Below, piece after piece: positions 33,606 through 44,374 of a DNA stretch of 64,000 bases. The translations under genes were made by a program, and so were the position numbers. The first letter of the stretch is position 1. The number at the start of each line of letters is the position of its first letter. The notes under the pieces were generated by a model, which was not told the origin of the DNA, did not search any database, and saw only the letters and a list, made by a program, of their open reading frames with translations. The stretch comes from Lolium rigidum (lineage: Eukaryota > Streptophyta > Magnoliopsida > Poales > Poaceae): positions 266,358,736-266,422,735 of the forward strand of contig NC_061508.1 of assembly GCF_022539505.1 (NCBI RefSeq). Direction: 5' to 3'.

Positions 33606-34225
33606 ACCTTATCCACCGACCACGTCGGTAGTAACACCAAGCTGCACACCCAGCGTTAGTATGGGCCTGGACCATAATAGAGAATTCCGTTCTCTGGCTA
33701 GTTTTTTGTGACTTTTTTTTCGGTTTCTTCGGTATTGTCAGATTTTTGGCTTCTTTTGGTTTCAATTTTTCCTTAATTTTTATAATTTATTTCAAAAATA
33801 TATAAAATATGAAAATATTCATATTTAAAAAACTGTATTTCAAAATTTTCTCAAATTTTAAATTGTTTTGAAAATTGTTCATATTTCAAAATTTGTTATA
33901 ATTTGAAAAAAAAAAATTGGAATGTGTCCGAGTTTCAAAGAATGTTCATCTTTTAAATACGTTATACTCCAAAAATTGTTAAAAATTTAAATTTGTTTAG
34001 ATTTTAAAAACTTACAAATTAAAATAAAAGTTCTAAAAATTATTTTGGTTTTTGAAAAATATGTTCAGATTTTTAAAATTAAAAAACATGAAAGAAAATA
34101 CAAAAAGAAAACAGAGAAAAGAAAAGGAGAGGTACCTATTATGGGTCGCTGCCCGTAAACTGCTGCAGGTCCGAGTGTGTGGTACCTTGTTCAAGCCGAC
34201 CAGGTCGGCGAACAACATCTCCCGT
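33606..34225. mobile_element. Long-TIR, MULE-like foldback element (M4)
   Basis: The left arm (about 33606-33680) with CCGACCACGTCGG and CACACCCAGCG is inverted relative to the right arm (about 34140-34215) with CGAGTGTGTGG and CCGACCAGGTCGG. The CGACCAGGTCGG motif is shared with M1, so the two may be the same family. The interior is AT-rich palindromic filler. Confidence 0.45.
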
Positions 34226-35586
34226 ACAACTACATATGTTAACAAGCAAACTACAATTGATCTAGCGTCATACGGATTGTGGGCTTGTTTCATAGGTGCC
34301 CTCACAAATCTAGACATGACTATAAACAAATTATCTTGAAAATCAATATCATTAGATTTTTCATAAAAAATCATAATTGCTTTTCGTATTTATTAACAAC
34401 ATATACCAAATTCACATATATTTAGAAACATAATTATGTTTAAAACGTCATATATTTTCTAGATCAACCTAAAATACTACATAATTATGCATAGAGGAAA
34501 AAGAAATAGGCACTTAACATTTTTGATATACAAAGATGACGTCCTCGAAGTCCCAACAACTAGCCCTAACCATTCCCCGTCCTCCAATAGTTGATATATC
34601 TCCGAAAATTGAGAACCAAGGCATAGCCAGGATGCCCAGGTTCGAGTCTCTGCACTCGCAGGCCAGGTTGTATTTAATAAAATTTTCTATAAAATAATCT
34701 AATGGCTTCTATCCTTTTAGTCTCTTAACTATTTGTGATATATCTTTAAGAAAAAGCGAAGGAATAGATGTCGATGCCAGCACGGCAGCCACATAAATAC
34801 ATAATACGTGGTAGATGATATCCACGTCAATCTCCGTCAGGCCTAGTCAGCAACGCCCCATCTCGCATATACTATGCTGAATCACACCAGCAACAAGTGA
34901 CGCTTCAACCAATCATGTACCAGCTCAAATGCCCAATCAGATACTCCACCAAGTTTCACTGCATTCTCATCGCACTTGACCTAAATTTTCTGACATGTAT
35001 CCACATCCTTATCCTTAAAATAGGATCATCGTCAGGAATCTCCAGCCATTTCTTAACGAGCGTTGATGGAATCGGTTGCTCGAGACTTGAGTGATGCAGG
35101 TCGTCATAAACATTGTTGCATCCGCCTCACCAAGAGCAATAATTTGTAGGAAATGGTTCTGATCATGATCCTTAAACTGCCGGCTGGAGATACAAAGAGA
35201 AAAGGAGAAACAACCCGATGGTCGCATACAGCGTTGTGCTGATAAGGCAGAGGGGCATCTTGCATGTTTGAGCAATTCATTCAGCACCGTAGAAACAGAA
35301 TATATATCTACATCTCCCTTTTGTTGAGTTGCTTTGGCATCACCGTTACTATGTGTTAACTTACGCGCGCGGCCACAAATTTGGTGATTATCTCGTATGA
35401 TTGTTCATCTCACCGAACGAGGTCAGTAAAATGATGTTTTTAAAAATGCCACTACATTATCAATCTTTGGGTCTTTTTTATTCCAACGGTTTATGTAATG
35501 ACTTGTTTGATTTGTATAATTGTACGTTATCAAAAAAAATTAAAAAGGATTCGAGTTTCAAATATAAAGTGTTATTAAATTTTTAG
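34226..35586. other. Intergenic sequence, no supported gene
   Basis: AT-rich, with a GTTCGAGTCTC motif near 34640 resembling a pol III B box but no matching A box. The minus-strand frame 35015-35287 has no recognised domain and is probably a decayed fragment. Confidence 0.4.
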
Positions 35587-36345
35587 GCGAAAGTCTTAAA
35601 ATGAGCCCGACTTTGAATTAACAAAGCCACCAACCGGCCAGGAGTTACAACAGATAAACACAAGCAAAGAGAAAAATAACAAAAGACTACACCAAATAGC
35701 CAAGCCGAACAAAAACGTCAGCTTGATCTAGGTTGACGGTGCCTTCTCTTTTGTTGCACCGGAGATACCTCGACCATGTCCACGAACCCGAGAAGCATTG
35801 TCATCTAACCCCAACTAGACTAACATGCAGGACACACACTAGATCTGGAACCATGCCATCCAGGTTGGCCCAGCCCGACCCATATCCAGATGCCACCAAC
35901 GGCGCTAGATCCGATGGCACCACGATGACCGCACCACCACCCTCGCGTCTACCGACCACACCTTCACCAGTGTGACCACCATGGTCGGAGGTTAACCACA
36001 CCCGCAAGGGCCGCATGCCTAGCCCGTGTGCTAGATCCACCAAGGATCTAGGTGCCCCACCCACGATCAGGGAACGCACCGGTCGGCAAGGTTTGGCGAA
36101 GGACCATCGTATCGAGGCACCGCACGCAGCAAGTCGACGGGGACCTACATAGCAAGACGACGAGGTTGTCGCAACAACGGCTAGATCTAGTGTGGAAACT
36201 CCCTACGCTCGAGAAGGAAGGAGGGAAATGGGGGAGGAGGAGGGTTTCTAAGAGGGAGGCTGCCGCCGGCTACGATGGCTAGGAGAGGAAGGGAGGGGGA
36301 CGAGCGGCGCGGGGCTGGGGAGGGACACGGGAGCCAGTCGTTCAC
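35587..36345 (-). mobile_element. Internally deleted LINE-like element
   Basis: Read on the minus strand it starts with a GC-rich leader (about 36345-36180), passes through a GATCTAG-rich middle, and ends in a GTTGTAACTCCTGGCCGG...GGTGGCTTTGTTAATTC-type tail that I associate with grass LINE 3' ends. There is no reverse transcriptase. This would be a short non-autonomous derivative joining a LINE 5' region to its 3' tail. Target duplications were not resolved. Confidence 0.45.
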
Positions 36346-36400
36346 TACTCTCTTTTTTATTTTTGTGAATTAAATCTTCCTATTTCTCAACAACAACTTT

Positions 36401-36460
36401 TCTCATCAGCTATTTCGTGTTTTCAGTCATCTCATCAGCTATTTCGTGTTTTCAAAGTCA
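36401..36460 (+). repeat. Tandem duplication of about 30 bp
   Basis: TCTCATCAGCTATTTCGTG and the following TTTTCA repeat twice head to tail (from 36401 and from 36430), with a two-base length difference at the 3' end. Confidence 0.95.
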
Positions 36461-36529
36461 TTAATTGTCTCATACATACCCTATTTTGATTACGATAATA
36501 TGGTGCAGTATACCTTATACAAACAGAAT

Positions 36530-36848
36530 TCTAAGGTTTCTTTATTTTATTATGCCATGAGAAGAATTCTTCCATTCTCTTTTTCTTTGGTTGCGGGAAA
36601 ACCTAAACTTTTATAAGGAGCACAATTACAGGTAAAAAAAAAAATCCTAAGATCCTTCCACTTACATCAAAAGGGATTTTTCCAATAGAACTATGGAATC
36701 CCCGAGCATTTGCGGTTATACATGTTCTGCAGGAATAAGAAAACTTGCTACTCACTCACTTTATTTTCCATAATAAGATTATGTACGAGAGATGGCCGAG
36801 CGGTTGAAGGCGTAGCATTGGAACTGCTATGTAGACTTTTGTTTACCG
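36530..36848 (+). other. Plastid-derived nuclear segment (NUPT), left boundary approximate
   Basis: The segment ends with most of a chloroplast trnS-GGA gene and is preceded by sequence in the style of the plastid region upstream of trnS (CCCCGAGCATTTGCGG, poly-purine and poly-T runs). The right boundary is sharp: plastid-like sequence stops inside the tRNA variable/T-arm region. The left boundary cannot be set without a plastome alignment. Confidence 0.7.
36786..36848 (+). pseudogene. trnS-GGA: Truncated plastid tRNA-Ser(GGA)
   Basis: GAGAGATGGCCGAGCGG (D arm) is followed by the anticodon stem TAGCA, loop TTGGAAC, stem TGCTA with anticodon GGA at 36820-36822, then the start of the long variable arm ending GTTTACCG. 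The T arm and acceptor 3' strand are missing, so about 63 of the usual 87-88 bases are present. It cannot fold into a functional tRNA. Confidence 0.88.
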
Positions 36849-36988
36849 TTATTGAATCCAACCATTGGAAAGATTCAATGTTTTTTTCCAAGGTGTAACC
36901 AAATACCATTAGGTGCGTGCTCTTGTAGTATCTAAATCCCGTATGACCCAAAAACAAAAGACATGATAAATTAATAATGCAGTGTTGT

Positions 36989-37411
36989 GGAGAGTGGATA
37001 AATGGAGGCCGAGCTAAATGTAGCTCTTTATTTTCAAAAAATTCGAAAATTATATTTTAAGTTTTAAAAAATTTGGAGGAAAAATCCTGGATGTAGCCAA
37101 TAATGGAATCTACAAACATGCAAAATCTCAATGTGAAATTCTTAGTACTTTAGGCTACACAAAAATGATAAATATGTGGATCTAAGAATAGTGAATAGTG
37201 CACAAGTCAAAACTATAAAACCTGTCAGATTTTATCATTTTTATGTAGTCTACAATACAAAGAATTTCACATTGAGATTTTGCACGTTTGTAGATTTTAA
37301 CATTGACTACATTCAGGATTTATTTCTTAGATTTTTTTAACTTAAAACTATAATTTTTGAATTTTTGAAAATAAAGAGCTACATATAACTCGGTCTCCGT
37401 TTGCAGTTTTC
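36989..37411. mobile_element. MULE-type MITE with perfect target duplication
   Basis: Flanked by GCAGTGTTGT on both sides (36979-36988 and 37412-37421). Arms of roughly 150 bp are inverted: GGAGGCCGAG and ATGTAGCTCTTTATTTTC near 37005-37040 match GAAAATAAAGAGCTACAT and CTCGGTCTCC near 37366-37398. A 9-10-bp duplication and long arms point to the Mutator superfamily. There is no ORF. Confidence 0.8.
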
Positions 37412-37421
37412 GCAGTGTTGT

Positions 37422-38240
37422 ATATATATTTCCATCAAAAGGCATGGTTCTTATTACGTGTACATTTGTCTCGTAAGATTCATCTAAAAAGGGTATTGCC
37501 GCGTAGGACCTTCGGGCGAGACTATGTCGTGAGGTTAGTGCACCTAGGGATGATAGAATATCCGTTGCTTGCAACACGGTTCACGTGGCATGATTTTCCT
37601 CTTAACATTGTAGTGCTATAAAGGAGCACGTGCAAACCAGTCGGCAATAAAAAGCGCCCAATCATGCCGTTGACCGCGTATCAGCATTTGATTTAACCTC
37701 CACCGAAGTTTCCTCAAAGAAAAAGAAAAACCACGGAATTTGAATCTTGTGGCGGAAGTGAAAACCATCGGAATCACTTGGGTTTTCACATCAAATCAGC
37801 TGGTGGTCAGTGGGCAGTGGCCATTCTGTCCCGGACCGGTATCAGATTTCGACAAATCAGCTTATCATCAGCAGCACCCAACTCCAGATTGTTCGTCCCA
37901 ACCACATCATGTCGACACGATCAAAGTTCGCCTGGAATGAATCATGGAATTCTTAGCTTCAAAGCAAGCGAAAAAATGCTTTCTTGGCGTCGACACGGAA
38001 ACACCGATCAGATCGGCCTGTCAACTGGCATCAAGTTTTCTTGGCCTCCTCTTTCACATTTGCTTTGTGTTGCTTGCAAGAGCTTATAACATTTTTACAT
38101 CATCAATCAAAACTGAACTTAACCCTGATAATTAAATAGCTCGATCGAAGAAGCGTACATGGCAAAAAATATTTACAGTTGATCTTTGCCAACGGACAGC
38201 ACAAAAAAGGAAGTGGAGTTGCTTCCTGGTCAAAAGCAGA
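37422..38240. other. 3' flank of the DUF1685 gene
   Basis: No gene or repeat is recognised. It presumably contains the 3' untranslated region of the minus-strand gene at 38245; no unambiguous AATAAA signal was picked out. Confidence 0.5.
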
Positions 38241-38244
38241 ATCA

Positions 38245-39045
38245 TCATCTGACGGCAGAGGCCACGTTGTGCGCCCAGAGGCGGAGGTGCTCCTTGAGGT
38301 CGGCGCCGCCGTCGGCCGCCGGGATCCTGAAGGTGCTGAGCACCCGCCTCACCTCCGCCTCCTCGTCCTCCCACGCCTCGGACAGGTACGGCCTCCTCCT
38401 CGACGCCGACGCCGAGGCCGCCCTGCCTCTGCAAGCCTCTTCCTCGGCGCACGCCGCGGCGGCCGCCGCCTCGGCTTTCTTGGCCTCTTTCTCCTCGGCC
38501 GCGCGCAGCCGGCGGAGGCCCGGCACGATGGAGGCGAGCTCGGCGTCGACGTCGGCCTCGGAGAAGGTGAAGCCGAGGTCCCGCAGGCCCTTGACCTCCT
38601 CGAACTCCAGCTCCGACAGGCTCCGCCCGCGCGCCTGCTGCTTCCGCCTCCTCCCTCCCGGCCGCCGCCGCCGCTCCGTCGGCGCCTGCGGCGCCTGCGG
38701 CGCGGCAAGCCCGTCCTTCCCGGACAGGATGGTCTCGAGCCTGGCGCGGTGGGTCTGGGGGATCTTGAGCGGCTCCAGCGGCGCGTCGAAGGTGGCGGTT
38801 TTCGCCTCGTCGCTCCGCGTCCGGCGGTGCCGCAGCCCGGTCGGGGCTCGCTGCAGCTCCCGGTTGCTCTCCGCCGGTGCCTGCTCCGGCTGCGGCTGCT
38901 GCTCGAGCGCAGGCGGTGCCGGGGTTGGGGGCAGAGGCGCGGGAGCAGGGGAGTAGCTGTGGAGCACGAGGCGGTGGAACCAGTAGGTGTCGTAGAGCGC
39001 GAGAGCTTCCTCCGCCGCCGCCACTGCTGGCTGCGGCCGCTCCAT
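38245..39045 (-). CDS. DUF1685-family protein
   Basis: A 266-residue intact ORF starting MERPQPAVAAAEEALALYD. Residues 18-29 read YDTYWFHRLVLH, followed by a Pro/Gln-rich linker. The family core is RSLSELEFEEVKG (141-153), DLGFTFSEADVD (156-167), PGLRRL (175-180), an Ala/Glu-rich insertion, RRRPYLSEAW (216-225) and a C-terminal KEHLRLWAHNVASAVR. These are the conserved blocks of plant DUF1685 proteins, whose molecular role is unknown. A longer in-frame start (39189) exists, but the chosen ATG lies 74 bases downstream of a TATA box. No intron is needed. The gene is very GC-rich, as is common for grass single-exon genes, and long antisense ORFs over it are shadows. Confidence 0.88.
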   Translation of the reverse strand: MERPQPAVAAAEEALALYDTYWFHRLVLHSYSPAPAPLPPTPAPPALEQQPQPEQAPAESNRELQRAPTGLRHRRTRSDEAKTATFDAPLEPLKIPQTHRARLETILSGKDGLAAPQAPQAPTERRRRPGGRRRKQQARGRSLSELEFEEVKGLRDLGFTFSEADVDAELASIVPGLRRLRAAEEKEAKKAEAAAAAACAEEEACRGRAASASASRRRPYLSEAWEDEEAEVRRVLSTFRIPAADGGADLKEHLRLWAHNVASAVR

Positions 39046-39118
39046 TCTGGTGAGGGAGCGTCGGGTTTCTGGACGGGATTTGCTGTGGTGGTGGCGTTGG
39101 GCGCGGCGGCGGGCGAGG

Positions 39119-39126
39119 TTTATATA
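39119..39126 (-). promoter_or_regulatory. TATA box of the DUF1685 gene
   Basis: TATATAAA on the minus strand, 74 bases upstream of the chosen ATG. It supports a short leader and the start at 39045 rather than 39189. Confidence 0.65.
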
Positions 39127-40045
39127 CAGCGGAGCGCGGTGGCGCGTCGGTCGGGGCGTGCACACGGTCACGGTAATTGCATTGCACACGCGGGAAACGG
39201 GTCATCGGCTCTCTTCTTTTTTTTGCGAAGAAGGTTCTGACTTCTGACCTTGTTTGGGCGCTACGTACGTACACGTAATTTCTAGCGCTGCTTTCGTCGT
39301 ACGTGTTCGGTATTGCTGACGACCCCAGCCTCCTAGCTGATGTGTGTGCCTCTGTCATCATGTGGTAGGCCGGAAATTCTATGCATTTATGTGTAGAAAG
39401 TGCAGTTGCTATCTATGCCGATGTTCCGTAGATGGTAGAAAGGGAACATTGCATAAAGCTTTCGTAACTAAAACCCCTCAAGATGATGAGAGAGAACCTC
39501 GTCAAGATGACGAAGGTCCTCTCCCTCTATGCGCCGTGGCGCCTGGCGACTAGGGCATCTCCAGCGGCGCGATGCATTTTAATATCCGCGAGCGTCCGTT
39601 TACGTCGCGCTGCGGACGTAAAAATGATCGTTTTTGTCCGCGCGTCCGTTTGCGTCTGGGGTCTGCTCCAGCGGGGCGACGCATTTTTTTTTTCCTTTTT
39701 TCCCTCTTCTCCATTTAAACATAGTTTCAAATATAACATTTTGAAACATGATTTTACACAAACTAACACATAGTTTGGAACATGGTTTACACAAACTAAC
39801 ACATAATTTGAACCATGGTTGACACAAATATAAAATTTTAAAAAAAGAAGCCAGTTGTGTTGATTTCCGTATGTTCGTCGCCAAGAAAGAACATTCAAAG
39901 GCACCAGATCACCCAAGCTGGAAAATCCAGCGGGAGGAGATGGTGCCCTTGTTGGTTCTACCGATGAAGCGAACATCCGAAACCTCGACTATCGGCTTCG
40001 TCCGGCCCGTAGCCGATTCGTTGCAAAGAAAGAACACTCAACGTT

Positions 40046-40533
40046 CTAACTATCGGTGTCGGAGCCGGAGTCGTCGGTGTGGTAGTGCACGGCGGCGGTC
40101 GTATCGTCGAACACCTTGATGATCATCTCGTCGTCCCCTCGTAGAGGAAGGTGAGCCGGCGGCCGGGCTCGAGGTCGAGGTCACGAGCGAACTTGTCCCA
40201 CCCCATGTGCGGGTACATCTTGCCCTGCCCGTCGAACAGGACCTCCACGGTCCAGCGGCGAGGTTGCGGCTGGCCTCCCGTAGGCTGCAAGTGCGGCGGC
40301 TCGACGCCGTCGACGAACTCGGCGAACTTGTCCGGTAGCCGCTTGATGGCGAGTGGGTCATCGTCGATGCGGAGGAGGAACTCGAAGCAGCGCTCCTCCT
40401 GCGAGGACGAGGAGGGCGCAAGCGACGGCGAGCATGGAGTCGTAGCTGCTCCACCACGGCGGCCCCTGCCCCGGCCACGGGGGCACCCAGGGCCGCGGCC
40501 TCGACCGCCTCGCCGGCCACCAGGACCGGCCAT
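40046..40533 (-). pseudogene. B3 DNA-binding-domain-like cargo gene, one frameshift
   Basis: Starts MAGPGGRRGGRGRGPG (Arg/Gly-rich tail), then a Ser-rich linker, CFEFLLRIDDDPLAIKRLPD, FAEFVDGVEP, and a B3-like core with WTVEVLFDGQGKMYPHMGWD, KFARDLDLEPG and LTFLYEG. One missing G near 40139 shifts the frame; the other frame continues EMIIKVFDDT and an acidic SGSDTDS end with its own stop at 40046. Apart from that one base it is complete, so a sequencing error is possible. B3 proteins bind DNA in the nucleus, and a role as transposon-encoded regulator is speculative. Confidence 0.75.
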
Positions 40534-40650
40534 GGACTTCCTCGCGGGCTTGGCTGCGTCGCAGGAACACCTCGGCGGCGCTACGCTCGAGCTTTGTGGC
40601 GGCTAAGGTTTCTTTGGAGTAGTGGATGAGGAAGAAGAACGCGCGGCCCC

Positions 40651-40658
40651 TTTATATA
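40651..40658 (-). promoter_or_regulatory. TATA box of the B3 cargo gene
   Basis: TATATAAA on the minus strand, about 118 bases before the ATG at 40533. The leader between them contains AAACCTTAGCCGCC (about 40597-40610), a one-base variant of the AAACCCTAGCCGCC leader at 15412 and 55172. Confidence 0.6.
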
Positions 40659-41059
40659 GGCCGGCGGCATGCGGTGTCCGCGGGACGCGTGGCGTCACCA
40701 TTAACGTGGTTGGCGGAGGTGGGCGGCCGCTCGGCAGCCGAGGCATCGTCGCCATTAAACATGGCGCAGAGTGCCGAAGCGACGCAGCTCTGCAGTCGCT
40801 GGCGCGTTTGAGAAGACGCATCGACGCAGGGTCGCTGCCAGGCGGGCCAGCCGAAACGTCCGCCAGACACGAGCGGACGTTTCCGGACGTCCGCAGAGAC
40901 GCATCGGAGGCGCATATTTGGGCCAGGTTTGCGTCTCCGCGGACGGCCCGGTCACTTTGCGTCGCTCCGCTGGAACAGGCCTCAGACGCATTTCCGGTCA
41001 CGGCGGACGAAAACGGTCGCTGAGCGTCCGTTTGCGTCGCGCCGCTGGAGATGCCCTAA

Positions 41060-41820
41060 GGGTTAACCAGCTAGAGGCATTTTTCTCAAGATGAGCATGA
41101 ACAAATTTGCAACGGTAAGACGTTTGTAGATTCATCTATACTTGGTTTGCATTCACCTTCAAACCTTAGCTATATATCTATATACGGCACTTGACGTGGC
41201 GACGGAAAGCAGATTGTATTTCATAGCTTCATTGGCTAAATGCATGCGATGTACATCGCGAACAAAACGATCACAAAACAAATATATGTCACACTTTATG
41301 ACATTGCTCTTTGGCGATGTTTTCGTCGGGTAGAATTGAGTTGTTTGCACGAGACCCAGCAATGTCCTAGGAGATGGGATCACTAGTAAAGAACATCCCT
41401 TGACAATGTGAATATTCAAAATCTAGTCGCGTCGAATGTCATATCTCCGAGTTTTAAAAAAGTGAAATAACCCATTGACATAAGTTATATGTTGTATGTT
41501 TTTTTGACAACTTAAGTTATGTTGTATGTCGTGCACCCACAAAATTTGTTCTTTCTTTGCAAGCTATGCATTACCATATATATTTTTGTATGGAACTTTA
41601 TAGATGCACAAGATACAATATAATGTATGTCAATGGTTTATTTTATATATTTTTAAAACTTTGAAGAGTGCCACATGCAAGATGAGATGCAGCCGCAACT
41701 AGATGCATATTGTAGTTTCTATGGGTTTATCGCCGGTTTTGGTTAGGGGGGCCTCATATGTTTACCGCCATCGTCTGCCCCTATAGGAGACTAATGATCT
41801 TTATGTTTAGTCTTTATATG
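41060..41820. other. Intergenic, no gene seen
   Basis: AT-rich sequence without a supported ORF, RNA gene or repeat boundary. Confidence 0.5.
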
Positions 41821-41822
41821 TA

Positions 41823-42053
41823 CTCCCTCTGTTTTACTAGTAATGATTAAGCTTTTATTTTTTATGTTTTTTATTTTATCAGAAAAATACTTCAAATATA
41901 TTAACATTGTTTGTATAATATTAGCATAGTTAGAAAGTGTTTTTCTCGCCTATACTAATTAAGTACGATGTAATTAAGATATTGTTGCTTAATTTTTTTG
42001 ATCAAAATTTGTCCTAAAATAATAGTGCGTCTTTTTCATAGAAACAAAGGTAG
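41823..42053. mobile_element. Stowaway-like MITE
   Basis: TA duplications (41821-41822, 42054-42055) flank inverted ends CTCCCTCTGTTTTAC and rc CTACCTTTGTTTCT. The interior shares ACTTCAAATATAT and TTAGAAAGTGTTTTTC-type blocks with the element at 44375, so they are copies of one Tc1/mariner MITE family. Confidence 0.85.
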
Positions 42054-42055
42054 TA

Positions 42056-43825
42056 TATTGTAATTATATGGTGCATTCCCGTGGTTCGAAATAATCCACG
42101 GGTGAAGCAGAAACCAACAATAAAAATGGATGAGACGCAAGCTCGAAACCAAGAGATCCATGTCGTTTAGCAGATGTCCAGGTGACTTGGCCGAGGAGGC
42201 CGGACCGCAAAGAGGTGTTGCTTTCTCGCTGAGTCAGATATGTTTCCCGTGAACGCACGGTACGAGAGACAGACCCCAGCTGCACGTTGAGTATAACTAA
42301 CAGTTGCCGCATCGTTGTCATCGCAAATCCACAACAGCTGCCCCCTCCCAACTAGAGTAGATCCGTCGGAACATGCATGACCTGCATATAGTTCGTGGTG
42401 TACGTGCTTTTGGGGTGTGTGAAAATAACGGAAACTCCTGCAGTCCTGCTGATATCCGACACCTACCAATCAAGGATCGAGACACCCCAATCGATTACAT
42501 TCAACGTCCCAGAGCGGAACACTGTGTGAACAATGGACATAAGTGGTTCTTTTCGAAAACTTCAACACAAAATACACCGGGTTTAAAAACATTTCAAAAA
42601 TAGCTTCTTTGTATGAAGCTCGAGTCTAGGACGGCATGCTCATTGGAAAAATGGTGAGCTATTTCGACGCAAATAGTGCATTACACTGGAGAGCTCACAC
42701 TAATTTTGTGTATTTTGCTCATTATAATGATATTTATGAAATAGCATGCCAAAACGCTATACCATTAGCGAGCTATTTTTTTTAGCCCGTTGGCCGAACG
42801 GCCCGAGATTCGCTCCTTCGGAAGAAGAAGTTTTTTCTTGTTTGTCTTGAGGATGAATTGCAATCTTTTCTCTTTAAAACGAAAAAGATGTCGATGACTT
42901 TTAATAAGTAATTTTCTATGTTGTTACCCTCTGGGATGTTGTTGCCCCGTGGGATGTTGCTGCTAAGGCTTTCTATACAATTAGAGAACTATTTTATACG
43001 TGGTTATGCATGCATTGTTCTGTATTTTTTGCGGAAAGTGCTCCTAATTTTATAAACGAAAAACAATAACTATGAGACTCCAAAAAATCTGAAATTAAAT
43101 ACGTGTTTACATATACACATTCCGAAGGTACAATAGAAATTTCAGGGCAAAATATGTCGTATTTTGAGCTATACAAAAAAAAGACAAATTTCTAATAAAA
43201 TACTAAAATTTTCATCCCTATATACATCCACAAATTTATCTTTTTTCTGTAGCTCAAAGTAAATCACAATCTCTAAAGAAACTTCTGCATTAGTATTCAT
43301 GACATGTATATGTATTCATGGAATAAATTTAGGATTTTCTGAAACACAAAGTATATAACTTTTAGAAACTAGGAGCACTGGTGCTTAGGTGTACCAAATC
43401 CGCTCTCTATTTTTTGACTATATATTATTTATACTTGCTGAGATCCATAATCTTTTTGTTATATTTAGTTTATTTTTAGAACCCAATTTCAAATGTAGCA
43501 CATCATTAGCATAATATTGTGTGTATAGCAATTGGAGGATGCCGCCGCTATTTTCTAGCACCCTATTGAAACATTGGTCATAGCACTACGCCCTACCCTA
43601 GAACGTCGCTTGAGATAACATGATTTTTTTGGTTGGAGTAGTTGTCATGCCAAAAAGCATTACACCCTACCCCAGTGCACCATATTATGTAGCATGGCAC
43701 AGCTTAGGCGTGAAAAATAAAATCATATCCGATCCCATTTTATGCTAAGGTTTTTAAAAAAGGGCCATTTTGGTTGATTTTCATAAACACAGTCCCTCCT
43801 AAAAATAGGTATTCGATGAGTAGTA
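42056..43825. other. AT-rich intergenic sequence
   Basis: No supported gene. Several short ORFs lack any recognisable feature. There is no strong internal repeat structure. Confidence 0.5.
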
Positions 43826-44130
43826 CTTCCTTCATCCATAAAGATATGTTGAAGAATTATCTAAATTTAAAAAAAAATGAATTAGTGCTAAGAGGAACTA
43901 GACACTAAATGATATAGTAGAAGCGGGACCTCGGCGTGAGAATTCCAGAAATTCGCTCCTGACAGGATTCGAACTCTGGTCGTTGGGATGCGCCACTGCA
44001 ACCTCAACCACTGGGCTATGCCCACGTCCTCAATTATCTAAATTAAATTTATCTATGCATTTATAAGTGTCTAGATACAACTAAATTATGACGAATTTTC
44101 AACATCTCTTTATAAACAGAAATACTTAGG
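43826..44130. mobile_element. Stowaway-like MITE interrupted by a SINE
   Basis: Flanking TA (43824-43825, 44131-44132). The left end CTTCCTTCATCCATAAAGAT is inverted relative to TCTTTATAAACAGAAATACT on the right, and ATGTTGAA/TTCAACAT follows inward. Interior CTAGATACA and TAAGTGTCTAG motifs are typical of grass Stowaway elements. The SINE at 43868-44031 interrupts it. Confidence 0.75.
43868..44031 (-). mobile_element. tRNA-derived SINE
   Basis: On the minus strand it begins GAGGACGTGGGC exactly after a 13-bp target duplication AATTATCTAAATT (43855-43867 and 44032-44044). It has an A box (TAGCCCAGTGGTTGAGG) and a B box (AGTTCGAATCC), and ends with a T-rich tail on this strand. The 5' sequence and layout match what I know of Au-type SINEs. 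About 164 bp, apparently full length. Confidence 0.85.
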
Positions 44131-44374
44131 TACAAGTTTTGTTTTAGTAGGCAGCCCAAAATTCATATCACGCGCTCGAAAGACCGCTAGAGAGCTACCG
44201 GTGGCACGTAGGTTTCGTGGTGCCCACTCCCGAAGGCGGAAAAAACTAGGTAAGGTGCGACTGGCCAACTCGTTCTCGTGGCCCATGTGCTTCTTGTGAT
44301 AAGGGATTTTCTATTCAACCAAGTTTAACATCCATAACAGCCGCACGTGTAACCACAATGTTTGGTTAATAATA

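Larger units (their letters stand above)
39553..41056 (-). mobile_element. PIF/Harbinger-like element carrying a B3 gene (H3)
   Basis: Inverted ends GGGCATCTCCAGCGGCGCGA and rc match, flanked by CTA (39550-39552) and TAA (41057-41059), a probable degraded TAA site. Subterminal regions repeat GCGACGCAAACGGAC. About 250 bp of the right end is closely similar, in inverted orientation, to the left end of the element at 54759. The 3' flank of its gene (39716-39840) matches that of the H2 gene (16145-16250). Confidence 0.8.

Noticed and set aside
34600..34700. Second tRNA-derived SINE
   Set aside because: A GTTCGAGTCTC B-box-like motif is present, but no A box, tail or target duplication was found.
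36786..36848. Functional tRNA-Ser gene
   Set aside because: The T arm and the 3' acceptor strand are absent; it is a plastid-derived fragment.
38179..39240. Long plus-strand ORFs (353 and 256 codons) over the DUF1685 gene
   Set aside because: Antisense shadows of a GC-rich coding sequence. The minus-strand frame has the conserved family blocks and a TATA box.
42783..42830. Possible tRNA-like segment with GTTGGCCGAACGG
   Set aside because: No cloverleaf can be drawn around it.
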